64,000 bases of DNA from Bacillota bacterium (GTDB lineage: Bacteria > Bacillota > Clostridia > Christensenellales > CAG-138), in assembly GCA_023400985.1 (NCBI GenBank), contig JAEXEN010000029.1, positions 62,001 through 126,000 of the forward strand, given 5' to 3'. The position numbers and the translations under genes were made by a program. The notes under the pieces are model-generated. The model was given only the letters and a program-made list of their open reading frames with translations, was not told the DNA's origin and did no database searches. Shown in pieces: positions 1 through 7,833 of this stretch. The stretch's first letter is position 1. Each line of letters begins with the position of its first letter.

Positions 1-1
1 T

Positions 2-277
2 CCGGCCAGCTGCGCGTACGGCCTTAACCTCCAGGACGGTGGCAATCATGTGATCTGGTTCGGGTTGAGTTGGTCCCTGGAGCTTTACCAGCAGGCCAAC
101 AAGCGCCTGCACCGGCAAGGGCAGACGCAGAAGGTTATCGTGCATCACCTCGTCGTCGACGGCGGCCGCGACGAGGACGTCATTGCCGCTTTGAATGATA
201 AAGGTGCCACGCAGGACAGGTTGATCGAGAGCCTGAAGGCGCGAATCGAAAAAGTGAAAGAGTCCCCACAAAACTAG
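2..277 (+). CDS. SNF2-family phage helicase, C-terminal end (partial)
   Basis: The reading frame is open from the window edge to a TAG at 275, so only the last 91 residues are present. They contain the end of helicase domain 2: a segment reading GLNLQDGG followed by WSLELYQQANKRLHRQGQ, which is motif V/VI of SNF2-type ATPases (the arginine-finger region). Phage versions of this helicase usually sit at the end of the replication module next to a VRR-nuclease gene, which fits the sigma-like and HNH genes that follow. The role would be ATP-driven remodelling of DNA-protein complexes during phage replication or recombination. The rest of the gene is outside the window. Confidence 0.85.
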   Translation, partial: PASCAYGLNLQDGGNHVIWFGLSWSLELYQQANKRLHRQGQTQKVIVHHLVVDGGRDEDVIAALNDKGATQDRLIESLKARIEKVKESPQN

Positions 278-315
278 ATTACGCGCGCATGGCGCGAAGG
301 AGGGAATGCGAAAGT

Positions 316-519
316 ATGAGATGCAGGGAATGTAGGCACATGTCTGCAGAAATGATCAAATCAGGGCGCAATATCTGGTATTGCATGATATCAAGAACCG
401 AGTGCCTGCCCCATAGGATCATTGCGCGAAGCCGTGCAACTGATATACCGACCAAAACCGCGCCGAAGTGGTGTCCCTTGCGCAGGGACGATGAACTGCA
501 AGGGGGAGAAGCAAAATGA
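316..519 (+). CDS. small cysteine-rich phage protein
   Basis: A 67-residue protein starting MRCRECRH. I chose the ATG at 316, not 289, because an AAGGAGGG ribosome binding site ends about 11 bases before it. A CxxC near the start and a later WYC plus two more cysteines suggest a small zinc-binding ribbon. The last codons overlap the ATG of the sigma-like gene (ATGA-type overlap at 516-519), so the two are translationally coupled. I do not recognise a named family; such small zinc ribbons are common in phage early regions. Confidence 0.55.
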   Translation: MRCRECRHMSAEMIKSGRNIWYCMISRTECLPHRIIARSRATDIPTKTAPKWCPLRRDDELQGGEAK

Positions 520-1331
520 CGGCCGTGTCCGCCCCTATAGTATCTGCGCCGGATGAAGAAGCTCTGATGCAGGCCCACGAAAAACTTGTCCATTATGTGA
601 TTTGGCGCGAGTTCGGCAGAATGAAAATCGAGTATGAGGATGCCGTTCAGATCGGTATGATGGGCCTGCTAGAGGCCATACGCACCCATGATCCTGATCG
701 CGGCGCATCACTCAGCACCTATGCCGTGCTTTGCATCAAGAGCGCTTTACTGAAAGCGTATCAAACCGCAAATACCAAAAAGCGAAAGGCTCCGGCTCCG
801 CTTGTCAGTCTGGACGCTCCCCTCAGCGAGGATGATGAGCGCACGATGCAGATCTCCGATCCCAGCCAGGACGTTGAGAGCGATGCGATCAACCGCGTCA
901 GGGTTGAAAAGCTTATGGATCGGCTTGGTGACCGGGATCGGGCAATCGCGGAAATGCTTATGGACGGCGTTCCTGCCGCGAAGATCTCGGAGAAAACCGG
1001 TTTAAGCCGATTCCAGATCGACGAGCGAGTAAAGAAAATGCGAAAGATCGTTACGGAGGAAAAGATCATGACGGAAACCAAGGAAAATCAGGGCGTCAAG
1101 GATACGCTCGCTACGATGAACAATTTCCTCTTCGCGCAGTTGGAGCGCCTTGGCAACGGAAGCCTAATGGGCGAGCAACTCAGGGAAGAAGTTACCCGGG
1201 CTAAAGCTATGGCGGATATTTCTACCCGAATCATCCAGTCGGGCGAGCTGGTGCTGAGGGCGCATGTTTTTCAGGATAGACGGGTTGATACGGGCAGCAC
1301 TATCCCGAAGTTGCTGAGCGGCGATGAATAA
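516..1331 (+). CDS. sigma-70-like phage protein fused to a small phage domain
   Basis: 271 residues. Residues 15-90 look like sigma region 2 (helices with YEDAVQIGMMGLLEAIRTHDPDRG and an STYA motif). Residues 125-175 look like a region-4 helix-turn-helix (KISEKTGLSRFQIDERVKK). Residues 185-271 are a different domain, seen on its own as a roughly 90-residue protein in many Bacillota phages (NNFLFAQLERL with a later RAKAMADISTRIIQSG). The role is probably phage transcription control plus a DNA-module protein of unknown job. The end overlaps the HNH gene by 8 bases. A good ribosome binding site and ATG lie exactly at the domain border (1055-1070), so the second domain may also be made alone. Confidence 0.7.
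   Translation: MTAVSAPIVSAPDEEALMQAHEKLVHYVIWREFGRMKIEYEDAVQIGMMGLLEAIRTHDPDRGASLSTYAVLCIKSALLKAYQTANTKKRKAPAPLVSLDAPLSEDDERTMQISDPSQDVESDAINRVRVEKLMDRLGDRDRAIAEMLMDGVPAAKISEKTGLSRFQIDERVKKMRKIVTEEKIMTETKENQGVKDTLATMNNFLFAQLERLGNGSLMGEQLREEVTRAKAMADISTRIIQSGELVLRAHVFQDRRVDTGSTIPKLLSGDE
1055..1070 (+). promoter_or_regulatory. internal ribosome binding site and in-frame ATG
   Basis: GGAGGA at 1055-1060 stands 7 bases before an in-frame ATG at 1068, codon 185 of the sigma-like gene, just where the second domain begins. Initiation here would give an 87-residue free-standing protein. Either the sigma gene lost its stop codon or both forms are made. Confidence 0.55.
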
Positions 1332-1974
1332 CATAAGACGTCTCCGCCCTGAAAAAAGGTTGTTGACGCCCGAGCAGCATGAATGGCTGGTGAAAAACGT
1401 TACTGATCAGTCTCGCAAGGCCGTTTGTGAACAGCTCAACGCGACTTTCGGCACGGCCTTGACGGAAAAGCAGATGCACTCCTACTTAAAAAATCACCAC
1501 ATCGGTGTTGGCCGAGATACACGTTTCAAGCCTGGTGTGGCAGCATACCACCCACCCAAGGGGGTTCGTATGAGCCAGGCAACGGAGTTTAAGCCCGGTA
1601 ACCGCCCTGTAAACTGGAAGCCCGTGGGAAGTGAGCGGATAAGTAAGGACGGATATGTTGAGGTCAAGGTTGCTGAGCCCCGAACGTGGCGACAAAAACA
1701 TGTTGTCATATGGGAGCAACTGCACGGCCCGCGACCCAAAGGGTACGCAGTAATCTTTGCTGATGGCAACAAACTAAATCTTGTGTCCGACAATCTACTT
1801 CTGGTCACGCGCCATACGCTACTTGTCCTCAACCGCCTGGGTCTGTTGTATAAAAACGCGGACCTTACCCGCTCCGGAGTAGCCATAGCGGAACTGATCG
1901 CCGAAATCGAAAACAGGCAAAAAGACGGAGAAAAGCACGTTCAAACCAGAAAACAGTCTATTTTACAGGAATAA
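1324..1974 (+). CDS. HNH endonuclease (HNH_3-like, phage type)
   Basis: 216 residues. The C-terminal half has the HNH_3 layout: a histidine in QKHVVIWEQLHG, then the block VIFADGNKLNLVSDNLLLV with the DGN and N-x4-NL metal-site pattern. The N-terminal half has a helical DNA-binding segment (TPEQHEWLVKN, LTEKQMHSYLKN) and short repeats of the type F-K-P-G, as seen in free-standing phage HNH enzymes. It overlaps the end of the preceding gene by 8 bases. It may be a homing-type or packaging-associated nuclease; position in the middle module favours a selfish or regulatory nuclease over the head-packaging HNH. Confidence 0.8.
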   Translation: MNNIRRLRPEKRLLTPEQHEWLVKNVTDQSRKAVCEQLNATFGTALTEKQMHSYLKNHHIGVGRDTRFKPGVAAYHPPKGVRMSQATEFKPGNRPVNWKPVGSERISKDGYVEVKVAEPRTWRQKHVVIWEQLHGPRPKGYAVIFADGNKLNLVSDNLLLVTRHTLLVLNRLGLLYKNADLTRSGVAIAELIAEIENRQKDGEKHVQTRKQSILQE

Positions 1975-2042
1975 AAAAGGCTCACAAGTTCCTCAGATCC
2001 TCATCGGACAAGTCGTTTTCAAGATCATCCCGACCAACGTCG

Positions 2043-2375
2043 GTGCCGGTTACGCAGGGGGAAAGGTCACGGCTCCGTAAAAACAGAGCCGTAAACGAGC
2101 ACTATGGTCTCCTCGGAGGGCGGGGTGGTCCCGGAGGTCCTGGAGGCCATGGGGGTCCCGGGGGGCCGGGCGGATACGGGGGGCGGGGTGGCCCTGGTGG
2201 CCCCGGAGGACCAGGCGGCCAGGGGGGTCTAGGTGGCCTTGGCCGACGGCAAAGCCCCGGAAAAAACCAACACAAGAAGTTGTTTATCGGCGGCATAGAA
2301 GTCCCTCCTTTTATGGCATTTTATGCGAACGAACTGCAAAGTGGGAAAGAGATAACGAGAGGAGAAAAGTCATGA
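2043..2375 (+). CDS. collagen-like GGX-repeat protein
   Basis: 110 residues if started at the GTG at 2043, with no clear ribosome binding site, so the start is uncertain. The middle (residues 25-66) is 14 triplets of the form Gly-Gly-X, X being mostly Pro with His, Tyr, Arg, Gln and Leu. The tail is ordinary protein (KKLFIGGIEVPPFMAFYANELQ). It overlaps the next ATG by 4 bases and carries that gene's ribosome binding site, which supports translation. The repeat is built from near-identical GC-rich triplets and could expand or shrink by slippage. Function unknown; phage collagen-like proteins are usually virion parts, but this one lies in the early region. Confidence 0.45.
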   Translation: MPVTQGERSRLRKNRAVNEHYGLLGGRGGPGGPGGHGGPGGPGGYGGRGGPGGPGGPGGQGGLGGLGRRQSPGKNQHKKLFIGGIEVPPFMAFYANELQSGKEITRGEKS

Positions 2376-2626
2376 AGATATTCAAATGCTGTGTAAACTG
2401 CGCGAACGGAGTAAAAGCGCCTGTACCGAAAAGACCGAACGCCTATATTTCGCAGGGGCGAATTGATGAGTTGAAGCTCTTTAATGCCACTAAGAGGCAT
2501 TGCATTGCCGTGTATAATCCGAGAATCTATAACGCCTTTGAGCGTCGGCATTGTAAGGGCTTTGAGCTGCGGAGGCTGTGGGATGGCGAAACGTACTATA
2601 TGCCGCCCGTGCCTGACGATATATAA
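2372..2626 (+). CDS. small cysteine-containing phage protein
   Basis: 84 residues starting at an ATG that overlaps the TGA of the GGX-repeat gene; GAGAGGAG lies just upstream. An N-terminal CCxxC, and later HC and HC pairs, suggest a metal-binding fold (KCCVNCANG, RHCIAVYNPRIY, RRHCKGFELRR). No family recognised. The tight coupling to its neighbour suggests one operon of small accessory proteins. Confidence 0.55.
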   Translation: MKIFKCCVNCANGVKAPVPKRPNAYISQGRIDELKLFNATKRHCIAVYNPRIYNAFERRHCKGFELRRLWDGETYYMPPVPDDI

Positions 2627-2910
2627 AAATAAAAACCACCCGCCAAGTGAACGAAAGATTCTTATCGTCAGATGGCGGGTAGCAAGAAGCGCGGGTGGAA
2701 TACGCCCAAAGCTTCACAAGTAGTATCGACCAAGAACATAGAGGATATACGCAAGGTGGCGATGAAAAAATGGTGAAAAGGCTTGATTTGTAGATAAAAC
2801 AATATCACCCGCAATCCGCGAAGCCCCAAGAAGCTGAACGGTGTAGGTGACACTGTAAATTTAGTATATCAGGTGTAGCGGATAAAGTCAAATTGGGGAG
2901 GTAGAGCAAG
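2627..2910 (+). other. gap with an inverted repeat and a possible 34-residue ORF
   Basis: Holds an inverted repeat (CCCGCCA near 2640 and TGGCGGG near 2673). An ATG at 2672 opens a 34-codon frame ending at 2776 (basic, begins MAGSKKRGWNTPK) without a convincing ribosome binding site. I see nothing else supportable. Confidence 0.25.
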
Positions 2911-3189
2911 ATGGTAAAAGAATGGCGCAAAATGACCACAGCAGAGCGTTTACGGGCATTCGCATGTTTCTTGAACAACGTTTTGGCGGAGCTGTTTCTG
3001 ACCGCTGCGGACGAGCTCGATGAGCTTACGAAGGAGAATGAACGGCTGCGGGAAGCGTATATGACCGAGCCGGAGGATGGAGATCACATAGAAAAGCCCC
3101 CGCCTATCGGCGAGGGCGAGAAGAGCGCTGGACTTTCAATGCCAACCGACCGTCCGCCATCAGTATATGCCCAAGTCTCTAAAAAGTAA
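2911..3189 (+). CDS. hypothetical phage protein with short coiled coil
   Basis: 92 residues, started at the ATG after a GGGGAGGT ribosome binding site. The N-terminal half is helical with a heptad-like stretch (AADELDELTKENERLREAYM, residues 30-50). The C-terminal half is proline- and glycine-rich and probably disordered. I recognise no family. It precedes the ArpU-like regulator by 18 bases and is probably cotranscribed with it. Confidence 0.6.
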   Translation: MVKEWRKMTTAERLRAFACFLNNVLAELFLTAADELDELTKENERLREAYMTEPEDGDHIEKPPPIGEGEKSAGLSMPTDRPPSVYAQVSKK

Positions 3190-3207
3190 ACAATTGGGGG
3201 TATTACC

Positions 3208-3669
3208 TTGAGGAAAACACACTACCGCGATTATGCAACTGAGGCCTTCCGTTTCCTAGCCCGGGAAAGATCTGCTGAAGCTTATCGCAATAAGATATGG
3301 AATGAGGCTATAGAGCGGCAGAATCAGGCTGAAGAACGTGTGATGGCAGGCCTGTCTTGCGGTCCTACGGAAGGCGCGCTAATGGCTGCTGAACGCGCGG
3401 TGGATGAGGTAAAAGCCGAGCTTGCAGATCTGGAAGCGGCAGAGTGGGCGGCCTTTACGCTCGGGGTAGTCAAGGGTTCGGAAGCGATTGAAGCGCTGCG
3501 CATTGTATACATGACAGCCCCAGACCTTGAGCTCGCCCCGGGTGATATCCATGATCGGACGGTTGCCGCGAGCCAAAAGCTTCACGTAGGGGAGGCGACC
3601 ATATACCGCTGGCTCGGGTTCGCGCGAAAGCTGTTCGCAAAAAAAAGAGGGCTTCGGTGCGATAATTGA
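3208..3669 (+). CDS. ArpU/RinA-like late-gene transcription regulator (putative)
   Basis: 153 residues with a TTG start behind TTGGGGG. The N-terminal two thirds is a long helical region. Residues 120-148 read like a sigma region-4 type helix-turn-helix (ASQKLHVGEATIYRWLGFARKLFAKK). This size, layout and position immediately before the terminase genes match the ArpU/RinA/DUF1492 regulators that switch on late genes in Bacillota phages. An extended -10 promoter lies directly behind it, a plausible target. The assignment rests on context and the C-terminal motif. Confidence 0.6.
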   Translation: MRKTHYRDYATEAFRFLARERSAEAYRNKIWNEAIERQNQAEERVMAGLSCGPTEGALMAAERAVDEVKAELADLEAAEWAAFTLGVVKGSEAIEALRIVYMTAPDLELAPGDIHDRTVAASQKLHVGEATIYRWLGFARKLFAKKRGLRCDN

Positions 3670-3690
3670 TAGTAGCGCGACCTTGTCAAG

Positions 3691-3699
3691 TGCTATAAT
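3691..3699 (+). promoter_or_regulatory. extended -10 promoter (TGCTATAAT)
   Basis: TGC plus TATAAT at 3691-3699 with no recognisable -35 box 17 bases upstream, as expected for an activator-dependent promoter. Start of transcription would be near 3706. A terminator follows at 3725-3750. Confidence 0.6.
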
Positions 3700-3724
3700 G
3701 GGTACAGTCGGAAGACGTGTAAGG

Positions 3725-3750
3725 AAGCTCTCGCAGGCACGGGAGCTTTT
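3725..3750 (+). terminator. terminator or attenuator right behind a promoter
   Basis: A 9-bp stem (AAGCTCTCG with CGGGAGCTT, one G-U) and six-base loop, followed by TTTT. It ends about 45 bases after the predicted start at 3706, so it would either end ArpU-operon transcripts or make a very short RNA. Confidence 0.6.
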
Positions 3751-3757
3751 CCATTGG

Positions 3758-3786
3758 TTGAAAACCACTCCCCTTCGCGATATAAT
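3758..3786 (+). promoter_or_regulatory. consensus promoter TTGAAA-17-TATAAT
   Basis: -35 TTGAAA at 3758-3763, a 17-base spacer and -10 TATAAT at 3781-3786. Transcription would start near 3793, just ahead of the gene at 3814, and this fixes that gene's start downstream of 3786. Confidence 0.8.
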
Positions 3787-3813
3787 GTGAAAAAATGGGA
3801 AAGGGGTGCACTC

Positions 3814-4119
3814 ATGGATTTTAAATTGTGGATTCTCGGGCATCTTGCAAAGTATTCCAAGGATGATTATGGCCGTGTTTTGACTGGGATCACGCATCCG
3901 CCCTATTCTGTTTCTATGCTGTATCAAGCGATGAAGGATGAAGGGTTTGTACCCGTACCGGAGATGAGTGTGCTCATTGAAGTGCTTAAGGAAATGCATC
4001 GATTGTATCTGCTCGACATTGAGAGGCTTCAGGAACCAATCAGCTCGGATAACGACGGCATCGTGAGGCTTACCAATACGGGAGCACTTTTTTACATCGA
4101 CAATGCGGAAGCACGATAA
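3814..4119 (+). CDS. hypothetical phage protein, possible winged helix
   Basis: 101 residues. I chose the ATG at 3814 because an earlier ATG-less extension would overlap the promoter, and GGAAAGGGG lies just before it. The pattern of helices ending in a possible beta wing (DNDGIVRLTNTGALFYID) resembles small winged-helix proteins, but no family is recognised. It has its own consensus promoter and a strong terminator, so it is a monocistronic unit, perhaps expressed in the lysogen. Confidence 0.6.
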   Translation: MDFKLWILGHLAKYSKDDYGRVLTGITHPPYSVSMLYQAMKDEGFVPVPEMSVLIEVLKEMHRLYLLDIERLQEPISSDNDGIVRLTNTGALFYIDNAEAR

Positions 4120-4142
4120 GCAGATTAACTAGAACTTTTAGT

Positions 4143-4170
4143 AAAAGCGCCTCAATCGGGGCGCTTTTTT
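4143..4170 (+). terminator. Rho-independent terminator
   Basis: AAAAGCGCC, 7-base loop, GGGCGC and a run of six T. Ends the gene at 3814-4119. Confidence 0.85.
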
Positions 4171-4198
4171 CTGTGGCAAAGCGTAAGCTGAGAAAAGT

Positions 4199-4226
4199 GA
4201 AGCTCCCCGGCCTTGGGGAGCTTCAT
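4199..4226 (-). terminator. terminator of the minus-strand gene
   Basis: A perfect 10-bp stem (GAAGCTCCCC with GGGGAGCTTC) just beyond the stop codon of the minus-strand gene; on that strand it is followed by ACTTTTCT. It could also work on the plus strand. Confidence 0.6.
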
Positions 4227-4237
4227 TCGTATACGGT

Positions 4238-4510
4238 TTATTCTTCTTCGAGCTCGTCCTCGTACAGTAAGGGCGGAACGTACTTTTTTCCGTGTTCATC
4301 GTAGAAATGTACATGCTTATCCTCGCATTTGAATACCTCGTGCTCAGGGAAAGCTTTTTCTACTCTTTCGAATTCGTCGTAGGAGTTGAGAGATTCAGCT
4401 TCGATGCTGGGGGTGCTAAAGTATGTATCTAATGGTCCATGATACTGCTTTGCACGTACCGCACCTTCGAAATCACTGACATTGGAAACAAAGATCCAAT
4501 ACTTCGACAT
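4238..4510 (-). CDS. small acidic protein on the opposite strand (moron candidate)
   Basis: 90 residues, start preceded by GAGAAAGG. The N-terminus (SKYWIFVSNVSDFEGAVRAKQYHG) is a beta-rich opening and the C-terminus is very acidic (EDELEEE). It is the only supported minus-strand gene in the phage part of the window and has its own terminator, so it is transcribed independently of the late operon. Such genes are often expressed from the prophage. No known family; acidity fits, but does not prove, a DNA-mimic or inhibitor role. Confidence 0.6.
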   Translation of the reverse strand: MSKYWIFVSNVSDFEGAVRAKQYHGPLDTYFSTPSIEAESLNSYDEFERVEKAFPEHEVFKCEDKHVHFYDEHGKKYVPPLLYEDELEEE

Positions 4511-4630
4511 AATGACACGACCTTTCTCTCGCCTTTAGGGCGCTTTTGGTTAATCATACAACGCGTAATTACACGTTGCCCACCCTAGAGGCAATATTTT
4601 TTACTTACACCGGAAAGGAGTTGATCCCCC

Positions 4631-5170
4631 ATGCCGAAACTGACTGCTAAGCAGGCGACATACGTCGAGGAGTATCTCGTTGACCTGAACCAAACGCAGG
4701 CCGCGATCAGGGCGGGGTATGCTCCTAAGAATGCCGCCAAGATGGCCTCCGAGCTTATGACGAAGCCGGTTATACGTGACGCGATCGCGGTAGCCATGGC
4801 TGCGCGTTCCGCTCGTACCGGCGTTAATGCCGATCGCGTCGTACGTGAGCTGGCGCGCGTTGCTCTTTCACAGCCTGGGAAGGTTATTCGATTCCGGGAC
4901 GCTACGGTTATAGAGGGCGCAACGGAAGATGATCTTGCGGCAATTGCCAGTGTGAAAGTAAAGACCATACCCACAGCAGATGGCGAAGGTATTGAACGTG
5001 AAGTGCGCATGGCCGACAAGGTTAAGGCGCTGGAGCTACTCGGTAAGCACCTGAGCATGTTCACGGAGAAGGTCTCACTGTTCGGTGCGCTGCCGGTGCA
5101 GATCGTGGACGACGTGCCGCATACGGCTGCCGTGGTCCCGGATGAAGAGGCAGGGGATGATAAGGAGTGA
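4631..5170 (+). CDS. terS: terminase small subunit
   Basis: 179 residues beginning PKLTAKQATYVEEYLVD, the typical Terminase_2 opening, with the helix-turn-helix LNQTQAAIRAGYAPKNAAKMASELMTKP. It binds the packaging site on phage DNA and hands it to TerL. AAAGGAG lies 8 bases before the ATG. Its last codons overlap the GTG of terL (GTGA overlap), the normal coupling of the two subunits. Confidence 0.93.
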   Translation: MPKLTAKQATYVEEYLVDLNQTQAAIRAGYAPKNAAKMASELMTKPVIRDAIAVAMAARSARTGVNADRVVRELARVALSQPGKVIRFRDATVIEGATEDDLAAIASVKVKTIPTADGEGIEREVRMADKVKALELLGKHLSMFTEKVSLFGALPVQIVDDVPHTAAVVPDEEAGDDKE

Positions 5171-6417
5171 TCCAGCTTTCGAAGCTCATCGCGCCTGCGT
5201 TTTACCCGGTCCATCACGACATTGCTACCGGTGCGCATACGTACTACTGGCTGAACGGCGGCCGTGGCTCGACCAAGTCTTCTTTCGTCGGCATTGAGAT
5301 CCCGCTCGGCATTATGCGTGACGCGGCGCAGGGGCTCATGACGCACGCGCTGGTGATGCGCCGATATGAGGTCAACTGCCGCACCTCGGTGTACGAGCAG
5401 ATCAAATGGGGTATCGAAGCGCTAGGTGTCGCCGATCAGTGGGACGTCGGTATCAGCCCCATGCAAATCACCTACCGCCCGACGGGGCAGCGCATCTATT
5501 TCCGCGGAGCCGACGACGTTACAAAGGTCAAGTCCATTAAGGTCTCGAAGGGCTGGATCAAATACCTTTGGTATGAAGAGGCCAACGAGTTCGAGGGTGC
5601 CGAGAAGATCAGGACGCTGAATCAGTCCGTTCTTCGCGGCGGCGGCTCATTCGTGGTGTTCCTCACGTATAACCCGCCCCGGAGCGCCGGCAGCTGGGTA
5701 AACCGCGAGGCGCAGATCAAACAGCCTGGCAAGCTGGTCCATAAAAGCGATTATAGAACTGTTCCTCGTGAGTGGCTCGGGGAGCAGTTTTTTCTTGATG
5801 CCGAGCACTTAAAAGCCGTCAATGAAAAAGCGTACAAGCATGAATACCTGGGCGAGATCACCGGTACCGGCGGCGAAGTATTTGAGAATCTCAAGCTGCG
5901 GCCGATTACCGAGGACGAGATCAAGGTGTTTGACCATATCCGCAACGGTATTGACTGGGGCTATGCCGCGGATCCGTTCCATTACGGGCGTCACCACTAT
6001 GATAAGACCCGCCGGCGGCTATACATCTTCCGCGAGATTCACCAGGTCAAGCTTTCCAACCGCGCGGCCGCGGCGCTGCTTAAGCCCGTTGTCGGGAGTG
6101 AGATCATCACCTGTGACAGTGCGGAGCCGAAGAGCATCGACGAGATGCGAGACTATGGCCTGCGCGTACGCGGTGCAAAGAAAGGCCCTGACAGCGTGGA
6201 GTACGGCGTCAAGTGGCTGCAGGACCTCGAGGCGATCATCATTGACCCGGGACGTTGTCCGAATGCGGCGCGCGAATTTACCGAATATGAGCTTGAACGC
6301 GACAAAGAGGGAAACTTCAAGGCAGGTTTCCCGGATAAAAACAACCACAGTATCGATACCGCGCGGTATGCCTGCGAGGACGATATGCGGCGGCCCGGCG
6401 TGTCTATCTTGAAATGA
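5167..6417 (+). CDS. terL: terminase large subunit (PBSX-type)
   Basis: 416 residues, GTG start overlapping terS. The ATPase P-loop is at residues 31-39 (GGRGSTKSS) and Walker B at about 131-138 (IKYLWYEE). The nuclease domain has GIDWG at about 262-266, ITCDSAEPKS at about 315 and a late NNHSIDTARYA at about 393-403. This is the motor that drives DNA into the procapsid and cuts concatemers. Full length for the family and intact motifs. Confidence 0.95.
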   Translation: MIQLSKLIAPAFYPVHHDIATGAHTYYWLNGGRGSTKSSFVGIEIPLGIMRDAAQGLMTHALVMRRYEVNCRTSVYEQIKWGIEALGVADQWDVGISPMQITYRPTGQRIYFRGADDVTKVKSIKVSKGWIKYLWYEEANEFEGAEKIRTLNQSVLRGGGSFVVFLTYNPPRSAGSWVNREAQIKQPGKLVHKSDYRTVPREWLGEQFFLDAEHLKAVNEKAYKHEYLGEITGTGGEVFENLKLRPITEDEIKVFDHIRNGIDWGYAADPFHYGRHHYDKTRRRLYIFREIHQVKLSNRAAAALLKPVVGSEIITCDSAEPKSIDEMRDYGLRVRGAKKGPDSVEYGVKWLQDLEAIIIDPGRCPNAAREFTEYELERDKEGNFKAGFPDKNNHSIDTARYACEDDMRRPGVSILK

Positions 6418-6426
6418 GGTGAGCAT

Positions 6427-7833
6427 ATGCCCTATATAACCCAAACCGACCTGATTAACGCTGTGATCGCGGGCAATGCCCCCATGAGCACGGCGCAGAT
6501 CGTTACAGAAGAGATCCGAAACTTCAAGGCTTCACCGGAATATGCCGAGATGAAAGCCGCCGGCGAATACTGGCGCAACCGTAGCGAGGTGCAAAACAAA
6601 ACGGTGAAGATCTCCGGTCGAAGCAATACCAAAATTGAGCATCCTGCCCTGCGCAAGCTCATCCGTCAAAAGGTAAATTACCTGCTGGCAAGTCCGTTTT
6701 CGATTTCGAGTAAATCCGAGGCGTACGCAAAAGCGCTCGATGAGGTGTTCAACGAGCCCTTCCGCGCAAAGATCTCCGGTATGACCACGGACGCCATAAA
6801 GTGGGCTATAGGATACCTGCAGCCTTACTTCAAAGCCGGAAGGCTTTGCTGGGCGCGGTTGCCGGCGACGGAGGTAAGGCCTCTTTGGGAAGACGCTGAG
6901 CATGAGCAGCTGAACGGATTTATTCGTTTCTACCAGCAAACGATCTATGAGGGTACCCTCAAGCGTGAGATTACCCGCGCGGAGTTCTGGACCGTGGAAG
7001 GCGTGCAGTATTTTGTCAGCACCGACGGCGACACGTTTCGTGAGGATCTTGAGCGGCCGCCCGTGCCGCACTTCACGCTTGGTAAAAAGGCATACAACTG
7101 GGAGCAGGTGCCGCTTGTATGGCTCAAGTACAACGACGACGAGCTGCCGCTGCTGCGCTTCGTCCGCGAGATGATTGACGACATCAACTGGCAGAAGTCC
7201 ATCACGTCGGACGTGCTCCGCGACATCGTCAATTTCATTTACGTCCTGCGAAATTACGGCGGAGCGGACCTTGCCGAGTTCATGGAAGACCTGCGGCAGC
7301 ATTTCGCAATCAAGATTGAGGGTGACGGCGGCGTCGACAAGCTTTCCGCTGACCTCAACATTGAGGCCGTGATGAAGTTCCTCGAGGAGCAGCGCCGCGA
7401 TCTCTACGACTACGGTAACGGTGTGGACACAAAGGACCCGAACCTGGGCACGGCCTCCGGCGTTGCGCTGAATTTTAGGTATACCGACCTTGACGCCGAC
7501 TGCCGCGACCTCGGTGAAAACCTTAAGGCCTCCCTGCAGCGCGCGAAGGTATTTATTGACCTATACCTGCAGGCGATCGGCAAGGGTAGCTTCAAGGATC
7601 AGACCTTCGATGTCACCTATGCCGTCGACATGCCTGTGAACGAATCCGATACAGTCAAAAACTGCAAGGATTCCGCGGGCATTATTTCGCAACGTACAAT
7701 CGTCGAAAACCACCCGTGGGTAAAGGATCCCGACGAGGAGATCAAACAGCTCGAAAAGGAGCGGCAGGAAGCCATGAAGCTTACTGCGCAGGTATACCCG
7801 GGCGACGACGACCAGGGCGGTGAGGATGAATGA
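6427..7833 (+). CDS. portal protein (SPP1 gp6-like)
   Basis: 468 residues, starting ten bases after terL behind a GAGGTGAG ribosome binding site. It has the SPP1-gp6 opening (helical clip with KIEHPALRKLIRQKVNYLLASPFS), the conserved centre where the chain passes through the channel (INWQKSITSDVLRDIVNFIYVL), and an acidic C-terminus. It forms the dodecameric ring through which DNA enters and leaves the head. The stop overlaps the MuF gene start by 4 bases. Confidence 0.93.
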   Translation: MPYITQTDLINAVIAGNAPMSTAQIVTEEIRNFKASPEYAEMKAAGEYWRNRSEVQNKTVKISGRSNTKIEHPALRKLIRQKVNYLLASPFSISSKSEAYAKALDEVFNEPFRAKISGMTTDAIKWAIGYLQPYFKAGRLCWARLPATEVRPLWEDAEHEQLNGFIRFYQQTIYEGTLKREITRAEFWTVEGVQYFVSTDGDTFREDLERPPVPHFTLGKKAYNWEQVPLVWLKYNDDELPLLRFVREMIDDINWQKSITSDVLRDIVNFIYVLRNYGGADLAEFMEDLRQHFAIKIEGDGGVDKLSADLNIEAVMKFLEEQRRDLYDYGNGVDTKDPNLGTASGVALNFRYTDLDADCRDLGENLKASLQRAKVFIDLYLQAIGKGSFKDQTFDVTYAVDMPVNESDTVKNCKDSAGIISQRTIVENHPWVKDPDEEIKQLEKERQEAMKLTAQVYPGDDDQGGEDE

